Source of the DNA: UBA6115 sp050952935
GTDB taxonomy: Bacteria; Bacillota; Clostridia; Christensenellales; Aristaeellaceae
Assembly: GCA_050952935.1 (NCBI GenBank)
Contig: JBMNLS010000001.1
Coordinates: 248,001-312,000, forward strand
Direction of reading: 5' to 3'
DNA: 64,000 nucleotides
In this document: positions 43,859 to 54,016 of the stretch, piece after piece
How positions within the stretch are numbered: position 1 is the first letter of the stretch
Layout of the letters: each line of letters starts with the position of its first letter
The notes under the pieces: generated by a model
What the model saw: only the letters and a program-made list of their open reading frames with translations
What the model was told of the DNA's origin: nothing
Databases searched by the model: none
Made by a program: the position numbers and the translations under genes

Positions 43859-44538
43859 AGGGGCTCTACCTCCTCCGCCAGCTTATAGCCAACGCCCCGT
43901 ACCGTTTGGAGAAACGCTGCCGCCTCCCCCAGCTTCACCCGCAGGGTGCGCACATGCATATCAACCGTGCGGGTGTCCCCGGCATAGCCCGTATCCCATA
44001 CGTTGTCAAGCAGTTGCTCGCGGGTGAACACCAGGCCGGGGTTTGCCAACAAAAACTGGAGCAGGCGGAACTCCTTGTTGGTGAGGGTGATGGCTTCATC
44101 GTCCACCTTCACCTCCCGGCGGCCCACATCCATAGAAATGGGGCCAAGGGCCAGCCGCTCGTGCTTGCGCTTTTTCTCGCTGCGCCTGAGAACAGCGCGG
44201 ATGCGGGAGAGCAGCTCCATCACCCCAAAAGGCTTGACGATGTAGTCATCCGCCCCGCCATCCAGGGCCCTTACCTTGTCCATTTCAGCCCCTTTGGCTG
44301 TCAGCATGATGACGGGAATATGCCGTGTACGCTCATCCCGGCGCATCTGGATAAGCAGCTTTTCCCCGTCCGTCCCCGGCAGCATCTGGTCCATCAGCAC
44401 CAGCTGGGGCAGCTTTTCGCGCAAAGCCTCCTGAAAGGTTTGCCCATCTTCAAAGCCCTCAGCCTCATAGCCGGCTTGGCGCAGGGTGTAGAGCAACAAA
44501 TCCCGGATGGCCTGGTCGTCTTCCACGGAATAGATCAC
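43855..44538 (-). CDS. phoB: Phosphate-regulon response regulator
   Basis: 227 residues, OmpR/PhoB type. The receiver domain has acidic residues ED at 6-7, the phosphorylated Asp50 in LVLMDQMLPGTDG, and Lys in VIMLTAKG. The C-terminal winged helix (about 130-225) has NKEFRLLQFLLANPGLVFTR and TRTVDMHVRTLRVKLGE. It is predicted to bind the PhoP-type boxes before pstS and so regulate its own operon. Its start sits at the last base of the phoU stop, indicating coupling. Confidence 0.93.
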   Translation of the reverse strand: MIYSVEDDQAIRDLLLYTLRQAGYEAEGFEDGQTFQEALREKLPQLVLMDQMLPGTDGEKLLIQMRRDERTRHIPVIMLTAKGAEMDKVRALDGGADDYIVKPFGVMELLSRIRAVLRRSEKKRKHERLALGPISMDVGRREVKVDDEAITLTNKEFRLLQFLLANPGLVFTREQLLDNVWDTGYAGDTRTVDMHVRTLRVKLGEAAAFLQTVRGVGYKLAEEVEPL

Positions 44539-45206
44539 TATAGGGTCTCTCCTTTATATTGCCCGGTGACGGCATATTCCACCCATTCGGCGATGTTGGT
44601 GGCATGGTCGGCGCTGCGCTCAAAATATTTGGCGATCATCAGCATGTCAAGCAGCTGTGTGCCGCCCTCATGCTTGATGATCTTGGAATGGGTGCTCATG
44701 ATTTCCAGCAGCTCGCCCTTGACTTCATCAAACAGATGGTCCACCACATCATCCTGCTCAACCACCTGGTGGGCCAGGGCGGCATCCCTTGATACATAGG
44801 CGTCAACCGCCTTGTGCACCATGGCGGCTGTTTCCGATGCCATCTGGTTCAGATGATGCGGAATGGGCAGGTCATCGCCCTTGGTCGGCATGCTCAGAAT
44901 CTCCGCGATGTCAGCCGCCTGGTCGCCAATACGCTCCATGTCGGTGATCATCTTAAGCGCCGCGGAAATCAGCCGCAGGTCGCTGGCGACGGGCTGCTGC
45001 ATCAGCAGCATCCGCAGGCACATGCTTTCGATCTCGCGTTCCTTGCGGTCAATGTCATTGTCTCCTCGCATGATGACGCGGGCGGCTTCCACATTGCGCG
45101 AGGACAACAGCACGCGCACATTCTCAATGGCCTGCTCAATCAGGCTCCCCATGGTGATCATTTCTTTGTTCAGCTCCTGGAGCTGTTCATTAAAGCGTTT
45201 GCGCAT
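44538..45206 (-). CDS. phoU: Phosphate transport regulator PhoU
   Basis: 222 residues, two three-helix PhoU repeats. Repeat motifs include MRGDNDIDRKEREIESMCLR in the first half and EQDDVVDHLFDEVKGELLEI in the second, both with the E/DxxxD metal-binding pattern. ERIGDQAADIAEI and YFERSADHATNIAEWV are diagnostic. PhoU passes the PstSCAB signal to PhoR and limits phosphate uptake. It lies directly behind pstB, overlapping at a single base. Confidence 0.95.
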   Translation of the reverse strand: MRKRFNEQLQELNKEMITMGSLIEQAIENVRVLLSSRNVEAARVIMRGDNDIDRKEREIESMCLRMLLMQQPVASDLRLISAALKMITDMERIGDQAADIAEILSMPTKGDDLPIPHHLNQMASETAAMVHKAVDAYVSRDAALAHQVVEQDDVVDHLFDEVKGELLEIMSTHSKIIKHEGGTQLLDMLMIAKYFERSADHATNIAEWVEYAVTGQYKGETL

Positions 45207-46009
45207 CAGCCAAATCTCCCTGTGATATAGTTTTCCGTGCGCTTGTCGGCAGGATTGGCAAACAATCGGGCGGTTTCGCCCATTTCCACCATCTCTCCCA
45301 AAAGGAAGAAGGAGGTGATATCGCTGATTCGGGCCGCCTGCTGCATATTGTGCGTCACGATAATGACAGTATATTCGCTTTTCAGTTCTAAAACAAGATC
45401 TTCAATCTTGGAGGTGGAGATGGGGTCAAGGGCGCTGGTGGGCTCGTCCATCAGCAGCACCTCCGGCTGCACAGCCAGGCAGCGGGCGATGCAAAGCCGC
45501 TGCTGCTGACCACCGGAGATGGCCATGGCGCTTTTGTGCAGGTTATCCTTCACCTCTTCCCACAACGCCGCTTTTTTCAGGGCGTTTTCCACAATCGCGT
45601 CCAGCTTGAGCTTGCCCCGGATGCCGTGGGTGCGGGGGCCATAGGCGATGTTGTCATAAATGGACATGGGGAAGGGGTTGGGCTTTTGAAACACCATGCC
45701 CACCCGCTTGCGTAGCAGGTTGACCTCCATGGAAGGGGCATACACATCCTGCCCGTCAAGCAGGATCTTGCCCTCCACCCGACAATCGGGGATCAGGTCA
45801 TTCATGCGGTTTAAAGATTTGAGCAGTGTGGATTTCCCGCAGCCGGAGGGGCCTATGAGGGCGGTCACCTGGCGCTCGGGCACTGCCATGTTGATTTTTT
45901 TAAGTGCCTGAAAGTCCCCGTAAAACAGATCCACATCCTGGATATCAAACTTGATGGCACCGGTGTCCGGGGTGTGCGCCGCTTTGCTGTTGAGGGCGAA
46001 ATTTGTCAT
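45206..46009 (-). CDS. pstB: Phosphate ABC transporter ATP-binding protein
   Basis: 267 residues. Walker A GPSGCGKST is at residues 53-61, the signature is ISGGQQQRLCIARCLA, and Walker B is VLLMDEPTSALDP. SLNRMNDLIPDCRVEGKILL and the FQKPNPFPMSIYDNIAYGPR Q-loop region are specific to PstB. It powers phosphate import through PstCA. Confidence 0.97.
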   Translation of the reverse strand: MTNFALNSKAAHTPDTGAIKFDIQDVDLFYGDFQALKKINMAVPERQVTALIGPSGCGKSTLLKSLNRMNDLIPDCRVEGKILLDGQDVYAPSMEVNLLRKRVGMVFQKPNPFPMSIYDNIAYGPRTHGIRGKLKLDAIVENALKKAALWEEVKDNLHKSAMAISGGQQQRLCIARCLAVQPEVLLMDEPTSALDPISTSKIEDLVLELKSEYTVIIVTHNMQQAARISDITSFFLLGEMVEMGETARLFANPADKRTENYITGRFG

Positions 46010-46012
46010 AGT

Positions 46013-46873
46013 TCAACCTTTCGTGGTCAGTTTCTTGGCGATAAGGGAAGAAAACGCGTTCATCAGCACCACAATCACCAGCAGCACCACCGCCACCGCG
46101 AAAGCCTCGTCGATAAAGCGGCCTTCCTGCTGCAATTGATACAGATGCACCGAGAGCGTTCGGCCGGATTCCATGAGGCCGGCGATGCGGGTGGCGGTGC
46201 CCGCGGTATAAATAAGGGCGGCGGTTTCGCCTGAGATACGCCCAATGGACAGCAGCACCGCTGCCAGGATGCCGGGCATGGCCACCGGCAGCACGATGCG
46301 GACAGTGGTGCGCAGTTTCCCCGCCCCCAGGCCAAAGCTGCCCTCCCGGTAGCTCATGGGCACTGCCAGGAGGGATTCCTCCGTTTGCCTGAGAATCAGC
46401 GGCAGCGTCATGATGGCCAGGGTCAGGGCGCCTGAAAGGATGGAGATACCGATTTTAAACGTCACCACAAAGGCCAGCAGGCCAAACAGCGCGTACACGA
46501 TGGAGGGGATGCCCGCCAGCGTTTCCGCCGTCACGCGGATCACCTTCACCAGGCGGCTGCCGGGTTTCGCATACTCTGCCAGGTAAATGCCGCCCATCAC
46601 GCCCACCGGCACTGAAAAAAGCAAGGCCAGCGCGGTCATGGTCAGGGTGTTGATGATGGCATGGAGCATGGACACATTCTGGGTGGTATATTTAACGGCA
46701 AACAGCGAAGGCTTCAGATGCGGGATGCCGTTGATGCAGATAAACAGCACAATCAGCATAAGACAGCCGATCGTGATGAAACCCGACAGCCAGCACAGCG
46801 CTTTTAACACATGGGAACCCCAGTGGGTTTGGTGGCGGGTGGGAACGGAAATATCGCGGGGAGTTTCGCTCAT
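46013..46873 (-). CDS. pstA: Phosphate ABC transporter permease PstA
   Basis: 286 residues, six membrane spans. Typical PstA motifs are GGIYLAEYAKPGSRLVKVIR, ETLAGIPSIVYALFGLLAFV and ALTLAIMTLPLILRQTEESL. It forms the membrane channel with PstC. Its ATG overlaps the pstC stop by 4 bp. Confidence 0.95.
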   Translation of the reverse strand: MSETPRDISVPTRHQTHWGSHVLKALCWLSGFITIGCLMLIVLFICINGIPHLKPSLFAVKYTTQNVSMLHAIINTLTMTALALLFSVPVGVMGGIYLAEYAKPGSRLVKVIRVTAETLAGIPSIVYALFGLLAFVVTFKIGISILSGALTLAIMTLPLILRQTEESLLAVPMSYREGSFGLGAGKLRTTVRIVLPVAMPGILAAVLLSIGRISGETAALIYTAGTATRIAGLMESGRTLSVHLYQLQQEGRFIDEAFAVAVVLLVIVVLMNAFSSLIAKKLTTKG

Positions 46874-47733
46874 TGCAGTACCCTCCTGCGGTTGATAAAG
46901 GAAAAGAGAAAGTTGATCGCCATGACGATCACAAACAGCACCAGGCCGGTGGCAATCAGGCTCTCCCTGTGGACATCCGCGGCGTAGCCCATTTCCATCA
47001 GCACGTTCACCGTAAGGGTGCGAAGGCCTTTCAGAATGCCCTGGGGCATGCGGGGGTTATTGCCGGCCACCATGATGATGGCCATGGTTTCCCCAATGGC
47101 GCGGCCTAATCCCAGCACAACGCCTGAGATGATGCCGGGCCGGGCAGCGGGCACCACAGCGCGAAAGACGCTGGATTCATGGGTGGCGCCAAGCGCCAGG
47201 CTGCCCTCATAATAGCTGGACGGGACGGCGTTGATGGCCGCCTCCGCTGTCTGGATGATGGTGGGCAGGATCATGATGGCAAGCAAAACGCTGGCCACCA
47301 GCGCGCTTTTGCCCGTGCCGCCAAAGGTATTCCTGGCAAGGGGAACCAGCAGCATCAGACCGAAAAAGCCGTAAACGACAGAGGGGATGCCCGCCAGCAG
47401 CGCCACCGCCGGCTTCATCACCTTCACCACCGGTTTGGAAGCGAAGCGGGCCATGAGGATGGCGGTGAGTATCCCAATGGGTGCGCCCAGCAGGAGGGCG
47501 CCCGCGGTCACATAAAAGCTGCCCACAATCATGGGCAGGATGCCAAAGATGCCCCGCAGCGGCGCCCACTCCGTGCCTGTCACAAAGTCCCAGGCGGAGT
47601 ACTTGGCGAAAAAGGGAAGGCCATTGGCAAACAAGAAGCCGCAGATAGCGATAACCGCCAGAATGCAGACGCATGCGGAGGCTAAGAATAGCCCCCGCAT
47701 GAGTCCTTCGGAAATATTCTTCCGCTGTTGCAT
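46870..47733 (-). CDS. pstC: Phosphate ABC transporter permease PstC
   Basis: 287 residues, six spans. Motifs such as GTEWAPLRGIFGILPMIVGS, AGIPSVVYGFFGLMLLVPLA and LGLGRAIGETMAIIMVAGNN are diagnostic of PstC. Its start lies 6 bp after the pstS stop. It partners PstA. Confidence 0.95.
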   Translation of the reverse strand: MQQRKNISEGLMRGLFLASACVCILAVIAICGFLFANGLPFFAKYSAWDFVTGTEWAPLRGIFGILPMIVGSFYVTAGALLLGAPIGILTAILMARFASKPVVKVMKPAVALLAGIPSVVYGFFGLMLLVPLARNTFGGTGKSALVASVLLAIMILPTIIQTAEAAINAVPSSYYEGSLALGATHESSVFRAVVPAARPGIISGVVLGLGRAIGETMAIIMVAGNNPRMPQGILKGLRTLTVNVLMEMGYAADVHRESLIATGLVLFVIVMAINFLFSFINRRRVLQ

Positions 47734-47739
47734 CAGTAA

Positions 47740-48612
47740 TTATTTGGCGAGGTCAGCCCAGGTGGTGATATCGCCCACGAAGATCTGGCGCACCTGCTTC
47801 AGCGTCAGGTCTTCGGTGGTGTTTTCGGGGGATACGATGACGGCGATCCCGTCAAGACCAATCGCAAGGCCGGTGGCGCCGCCTTCGGTCTCGCTGTCCT
47901 TAAGCTCACGGGAGGCCATGCCGATCATATAGGTGCCGTCAAGGGCGCCGGTGACGCCAGCGGAAGAACCGGTGGCCTGCACGTCCACTTCCACCTCAGG
48001 GTTCAGGGCTTTGTAAGCTTCAGCCAGCTTTTCCATCACGGGAGCCACGGAGGTGGAACCGCCCACCACCAGGGTGCCCTTGAGGCCCGCGGCCTTGTAT
48101 TCGGCGGCATCGGCAGCCACGGGCACCAGGCCGTCCTTGGCCACTTCTTCCTGGCCCTGCTTGCTCATGATGAACGCGATGAAATCTTTCACCAACTCAT
48201 CGGTAGCCTCGCCCTTGGTGACGATGTTGAAGGGGCGGGCGATGGGATAGGTTTTGTTGAGGATGTTATCGGTGGTGGCTTCAACGCCGTTCACCTTCAC
48301 GGCCTTCACGGTGTCGTTGGCCAGCACGGAAGACAGGGAGGCATAGCCAATGGCGGCGGGGTTGGAAGCGACGGTGGTGATCACCAGGGAGGTGCCGTTG
48401 ACAAAGTCAGCCTCGGCATAGGTGTAGTCTTGCTTTTCGCCCTTTTCGTTCTTGGCTTCGACGCCGGTCAGCTCGATAAAGGCGCCACGGGTGCCGCTGC
48501 CTTCTTCACGGGAAACCACGGCGATGGTCTGGGAAGCGTCGAAGGCTGCCAGAGCGGTGCCGGTGATGGCGGTCAGCGCCAGGATGAGGGCCAGGATTTT
48601 ACGGATTTTCAT
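47740..48612 (-). CDS. pstS: Phosphate-binding protein PstS, with swapped domain order
   Basis: 290 residues with signal peptide MKIRKILALILALTAITGTA ending ALA. No lipobox cysteine is present. In ordinary PstS the order is VxGSTSVxPxxEKLAEAY ... GxSSRELK ... and then VVSREEGSGTRxAF ... GYxSL .... Here the VVSREEGSGTRGAFIELTG half comes first (from residue about 32) and the LVVGGSTSVAPVMEKLAEAY half with GMASRELKDSE comes last. The protein is thus circularly permuted but keeps both phosphate-binding lobes. It is the first gene of the pst-pho operon, behind three PhoP-type half-sites. AGGAGG precedes the ATG. Confidence 0.9.
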   Translation of the reverse strand: MKIRKILALILALTAITGTALAAFDASQTIAVVSREEGSGTRGAFIELTGVEAKNEKGEKQDYTYAEADFVNGTSLVITTVASNPAAIGYASLSSVLANDTVKAVKVNGVEATTDNILNKTYPIARPFNIVTKGEATDELVKDFIAFIMSKQGQEEVAKDGLVPVAADAAEYKAAGLKGTLVVGGSTSVAPVMEKLAEAYKALNPEVEVDVQATGSSAGVTGALDGTYMIGMASRELKDSETEGGATGLAIGLDGIAVIVSPENTTEDLTLKQVRQIFVGDITTWADLAK

Positions 48613-48664
48613 AAAGTGTTTTTTCCTCCTTAAAATTTAGTACACCTGTACCATACACAAGGCA

Positions 48665-48704
48665 TGTAAAATCCTGCCTGAGGGCTTTGTAAAATCGGTG
48701 TAAA
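48665..48704 (-). promoter_or_regulatory. PhoP/PhoB-type boxes before pstS
   Basis: On the minus strand TTTACA occurs at 48699-48704 and 48688-48693 (an 11-bp period) and again at 48665-48670. TT(A/T)ACA repeats at 11-bp spacing are the binding pattern of PhoP in Bacillus. Placed 50-90 bp before pstS, they predict activation under phosphate starvation by the response regulator encoded in the same operon. Confidence 0.7.
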
Positions 48705-48784
48705 TTCGCTGTTTGACTCCTTACCCTCATCCTATTCGGACGGGGAAGTGTCGGATGAGGATATTATCCTTCAATACTCCCGAA

Positions 48785-48826
48785 AAACAATCAGGGCCGC
48801 TGCGCACAGACAGCGGCCCTGGTTTT
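48785..48826 (-). terminator. Terminator of the amidohydrolase-GNAT operon
   Basis: An 11-bp perfect stem, CAGGGCCGCTG/CAGCGGCCCTG, with an 8-nt loop, and T-rich tails on both strands (GTTTT on +, TTGTTTTT on -). It lies just after the GNAT stop. Confidence 0.85.
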
Positions 48827-48840
48827 ATGTTGCGGATTGC

Positions 48841-49277
48841 TCAGCTATTCTCAGGCGGCTTTTTTCTGAACATCACCTCATCAGTTGCCCGATACCCGCA
48901 GCTGTGGTAAAAGGCCTGAGCGGCGGCGTTGGAAGCGCCTGTGAAAAGCTGGAAATGGCGAATACCCTGCTTGTAAAATTCGGCTTCCATGAAAGCTATC
49001 AGCCGGGCGCCAACACCCCGGCGCCGGTATTCCTCCCTGACAAACAGCTCGGTGATTTCTGCATGGTGGTTTTCATAGCATATGGACCGGAACACCTGCC
49101 CACAGCAGAATCCCACCAGGCTTCCCCCTCAGATGCGACACAGACAATCTCCTGATTGTTATGCAAAAGAGAAGCCGTGATGTTTTCAGCGCTGTTGCAG
49201 CCTTCACCGTTAAACAGATCATTCAGCCGCTTCAGTGGCTCGGCATCCTGGGGGTCTGCCAGGCGGACGATGGTCAT
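48841..49277 (-). pseudogene. GNAT acetyltransferase, frameshifted at C5
   Basis: The N-terminal part (from 49277: MTIVRLADPQDAEPLKRLND, then IVCVASEG) and the C-terminal part (frame ending at 48841: LVGFCCGQVF, AEITELFVREEYRRRGVGAR, AFYHSCGYRATDEV) together make one normal GNAT of about 145 residues. They are in different frames. Removing one base from the five-C run at 49124-49128 joins them. The acetyl-CoA loop RRRGVG is in the second part. The start overlaps the amidohydrolase stop (ATGA), so it is the second gene of that operon. Decay or a sequencing error. Confidence 0.75.
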
Positions 49278-50422
49278 TTCGTCACTTCCTCCCCCAACAC
49301 AAAGACCTTCACGGGTCTTGCTGAGAGCAGGAAGGGGTCTTCTTTAAACAGCAGGATGTCGGCGTCCTTGCCGGGCTCCAGGCTGCCTACCTTGTCCTCA
49401 ATGCCGCAGTGGCGGGCGGGGTTGATGGTGATGGCCTGCAGTGCCTGGAAGGGCTCCATGCCGCTTTTGACTGCCAGGGCGGCGCACAGGGGCAGGTATT
49501 CCTGGGGGATGACCGGGGCATCGGTGATGATGGACACTTGGCAGCCGGCCCTGGCCAAGATGCCCGGCGTTGTAAAGGTTTTGTTGCGCAGCTCAAACTT
49601 GCTGGCATGGGTGAGGGAAGGTCCCACCGCCAGGGGGATATTTTCCCTGGCCAGATCCTCCGCGATCAGGTGGCCTTCGGTGACGTGCTCCAGGGTGATT
49701 TTCACGCCAAACTCCCGGGCGATGCGGATGGCGGTGAAAATGTCCTCGCTGGCGTGGGCGTGCGCCTTTAGTGGCAGCTCGCCGTTAATCACCGGCAGCA
49801 TGGCCTCCAGCTTCATGTCAAAGGCGGGGGCTTTGCCCGCGTCATCGCCGGCGGCCTCTTTTCTGGCCTGGTATTCCCGGGCTTTGAACAGCATTTCCCG
49901 CAGCCTGGCGGCGGTGGTCATGCGGCTGGAATCACACTTGTCCTGATAAACACGCTTGGGGTTTTCCCCAAAGGCGCATTTCATGGCGGTGGCGGGTTTA
50001 ACGATCATGTCATCCGCCCGGTGGCCCGTGGTTTTGGCCGCCATGAAGGTGCCGCCAATCACATTGGCGCTGCCGGGTCCGGTGTTCACGGTGGTCACCC
50101 CCGCCAGGGCCGCGTTTTTCAGCGTGGGCTGCATGGGCTTAAAGCCGTCCAGCGCCCGCAGATGGGGGGTGGTGATGTCGTTGCGCTCGTTATAGTCCGT
50201 GCCCTCATAGCCGATGCCATAGCCGTCCAGGCCCAGGTGGCTGTGGGCGTCAACAAAGCCGGGGTATACCAAAAGCCCCTGGGCGTCCACTACCTTGGCG
50301 TCCTTTGGCGCCTTCAGGTTTTTGCCGATGCGCTTGATCTTCCCTTCTTCCACCAGAATGTCTGCCACAAACCCCTGTTCTTTGATGCTGTCGTGGATTT
50401 CTCCGCCTTTGATGATGAGCAT
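49274..50422 (-). CDS. Metal-dependent amidohydrolase
   Basis: 382 residues, amidohydrolase superfamily (imidazolonepropionase/dihydroorotase-like barrel). Metal-site features: DAHSH with H60 and H62, later KAHAHAS, ITLEHVTEGH and SIITDAPV, the last giving the catalytic Asp. The C-terminal ITINPARHCGIEDKVGSLEP and GKDADILLF strands are typical of the second beta domain. The substrate is a cyclic amide or similar and cannot be named. A promoter lies at 50458-50487. The GNAT gene overlaps its stop. Confidence 0.85.
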   Translation of the reverse strand: MLIIKGGEIHDSIKEQGFVADILVEEGKIKRIGKNLKAPKDAKVVDAQGLLVYPGFVDAHSHLGLDGYGIGYEGTDYNERNDITTPHLRALDGFKPMQPTLKNAALAGVTTVNTGPGSANVIGGTFMAAKTTGHRADDMIVKPATAMKCAFGENPKRVYQDKCDSSRMTTAARLREMLFKAREYQARKEAAGDDAGKAPAFDMKLEAMLPVINGELPLKAHAHASEDIFTAIRIAREFGVKITLEHVTEGHLIAEDLARENIPLAVGPSLTHASKFELRNKTFTTPGILARAGCQVSIITDAPVIPQEYLPLCAALAVKSGMEPFQALQAITINPARHCGIEDKVGSLEPGKDADILLFKEDPFLLSARPVKVFVLGEEVTK

Positions 50423-50457
50423 TTATCCGTCTCCTTTGATGATTTGATTCTTTCATC

Positions 50458-50487
50458 AGTATAGCACGGCGCGGCTTGGCCTTTCAA
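50458..50487 (-). promoter_or_regulatory. Promoter of the amidohydrolase operon
   Basis: On the minus strand, TTGAAA (50482-50487), an 18-bp spacer and TATACT (50458-50463). Confidence 0.7.
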
Positions 50488-50596
50488 TTGATGAGCGTGT
50501 GTGGAGCCGGTCTTTCCACACCCGTTGGGGCACTTTTGTCCCGCGTGTTTTTCGTGTTTTCTGTCGCTTTTTTTGCAAAAAATCGCTTTTTACCCC

Positions 50597-50625
50597 TTGT
50601 CAGATGCATTTTCATGGATTAGGAT
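50597..50625 (+). promoter_or_regulatory. Promoter of the second pyrophosphatase gene
   Basis: TTGTCA (50597-50602), a 17-bp spacer and TAGGAT (50620-50625), 55 bp before the start codon. Confidence 0.55.
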
Positions 50626-50679
50626 GAACTTAGCCGGATATATGAACGACTGCAACTTTTTTGAAAGGGGATGGTATTG

Positions 50680-52740
<2,061 letters not shown>

Positions 52741-52744
52741 AAAA

Positions 52745-53536
52745 ATGACAAACCAACTGCAGCCGCATCTTTACATGATCTGTTATCCAAACTCCGCCCT
52801 GGTGCTAAGCCAGCTCCCGCCTGATGACTTTGGCTTCCGCTACAACTATGGCTCCGCTTCCTTCTATTCGGGCAAGCTGATTTTCGCCGAGATTGACATC
52901 AACTATCGCCACCCCTATTTCCAGATTGATGATGCCCTGGAGCGCCTCAAGCCTCACAGGGATGGGCGGCCCAAGGCCACCAAGTACATCTCCAGCTACC
53001 GGGTGCTGGAGCACATCGACATTGACGCCATCCGGATCCTTTATATCGCCAACTCCGACGGCTCCTGCTATCCCCTGCCGCCAGGGGAATACACCCCGGC
53101 TGAGGACGATCACAACCCCCGCGTCTACGCGGAGCTGACCCCGCTTAGCATGCTCACCCTTGCCAAATACAACCTGCGGGACTTTGGCCTGTGGTTCACC
53201 AACCCGGAAAACGCCATCAGCGTGCCGCGGCTGTTGTATTTGCAGGTGAACCTGGACATTGACACCTTCCTCCACAAATTTGAAACCAACCCCCTCCTGC
53301 CTTCGCCCCTGGAGGGCGTCCATCCCTCCAAGCTGCGCGACGCCATCCTTGACCTGCGTAAGCGGGACAACAAGTTCATCAAGGGCATCACCCTGGACAC
53401 CGCCTTCACCAAGGAATCCTACCGCAAAATCCGCCACGGCTTCATGGTGGCCGACCAGGAGAAGCAGAAGTTCTTCCCCATGCCCTCCATGATCGAGATC
53501 GAAAAAAACGACTACCGCTTCTACCGGGGGATGTAA
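52745..53536 (+). CDS. Conserved-looking protein of unknown function downstream of the pyrophosphatase
   Basis: 263 residues starting 4 bp after the pyrophosphatase stop, so almost certainly co-transcribed. No signal peptide or membrane span. The composition is that of a folded cytoplasmic protein, rich in Tyr, Asp and Pro, with segments such as SSYRVLEHIDIDAIRILYIA, AELTPLSMLTLAKYNLRDFG and RKRDNKFIKGITLDTAF. I do not recognise a family or catalytic motif. Its tie to the Na+-type pyrophosphatase is by position only. A strong terminator follows at 53567. Confidence 0.65.
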   Translation: MTNQLQPHLYMICYPNSALVLSQLPPDDFGFRYNYGSASFYSGKLIFAEIDINYRHPYFQIDDALERLKPHRDGRPKATKYISSYRVLEHIDIDAIRILYIANSDGSCYPLPPGEYTPAEDDHNPRVYAELTPLSMLTLAKYNLRDFGLWFTNPENAISVPRLLYLQVNLDIDTFLHKFETNPLLPSPLEGVHPSKLRDAILDLRKRDNKFIKGITLDTAFTKESYRKIRHGFMVADQEKQKFFPMPSMIEIEKNDYRFYRGM

Positions 53537-53566
53537 TAAAGCTTTACAGCAGGATAATGTCTGGTT

Positions 53567-53615
53567 GGGGGGATTATTGTCTGGGGTGGCAGACGGTAAT
53601 CCCCCCTTTTTTTTT
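53567..53615 (+). terminator. Strong terminator after the pyrophosphatase operon
   Basis: GGGGGGATTA pairs with TAATCCCCCC, with an inner GTCTG/CAGAC stem, followed by nine T (53607-53615). Confidence 0.93.
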
Positions 53616-53646
53616 CCAGCAATATCAAGGGTTTTTCCCATACAAA

Positions 53647-53833
53647 GGAAATTATTGTCTTATTTGTCTGGTTCCCGTGTGTCTGTAAGAAGAAACTTCT
53701 CCGATAAAAATAGTATTCTTTAAATATCAATAATATATTTATATTATATATATTTCTTATTATTATTTCTATCTTATCCTGAGCATTTTTATGGAAACGT
53801 AGGGGTACCAGACAATTAAGACAATAATTCCCC
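53647..53833. repeat. Imperfect 31-bp inverted repeats around a very AT-rich core
   Basis: The left arm (53647-53677, around AATTATTGTCTTATTTGTC) and the right arm (53802-53833, around GACAATTAAGACAATAATT) are inverted copies with a few mismatches. They bracket about 125 bp that is nearly all A/T around 53700-53780. No gene is seen. The GTCTGG/CAGACGG motif of the arms recurs at 53562, 53590, 53895 and 53915, so the motif is spread over the whole stretch before the AlbA_2 gene. Confidence 0.6.
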
Positions 53834-53945
53834 TCTGTCTGGAAAAATCCAATGAAATCAACGATTTTCAAGGATTAGTTTCTGTCTTGCGGGGCAGACG
53901 GTAAAGGAATGAAACCAGACGGTAATTCCATGGCATACAGTTTTC

Positions 53946-53974
53946 TTGTTCCAATGTGGAGGTTGGCGTATAAT
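53946..53974 (+). promoter_or_regulatory. Promoter of the AlbA_2 gene
   Basis: TTGTTC (53946-53951), a 17-bp spacer and TATAAT (53969-53974), 43 bp before the ATG. A CAGACGGTAA repeat (53895, 53916) lies just upstream and could be a regulator site. Confidence 0.6.
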
Positions 53975-54016
53975 AGACCAAACATATTCAATCGGATGTG
54001 GGAGGTGGTGAATAGG

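Noticed and set aside
53521..53871. 116-codon minus-strand frame in the AT-rich gap
   Set aside because: It spans a strong terminator and inverted repeats and has low-complexity sequence; not a credible gene.
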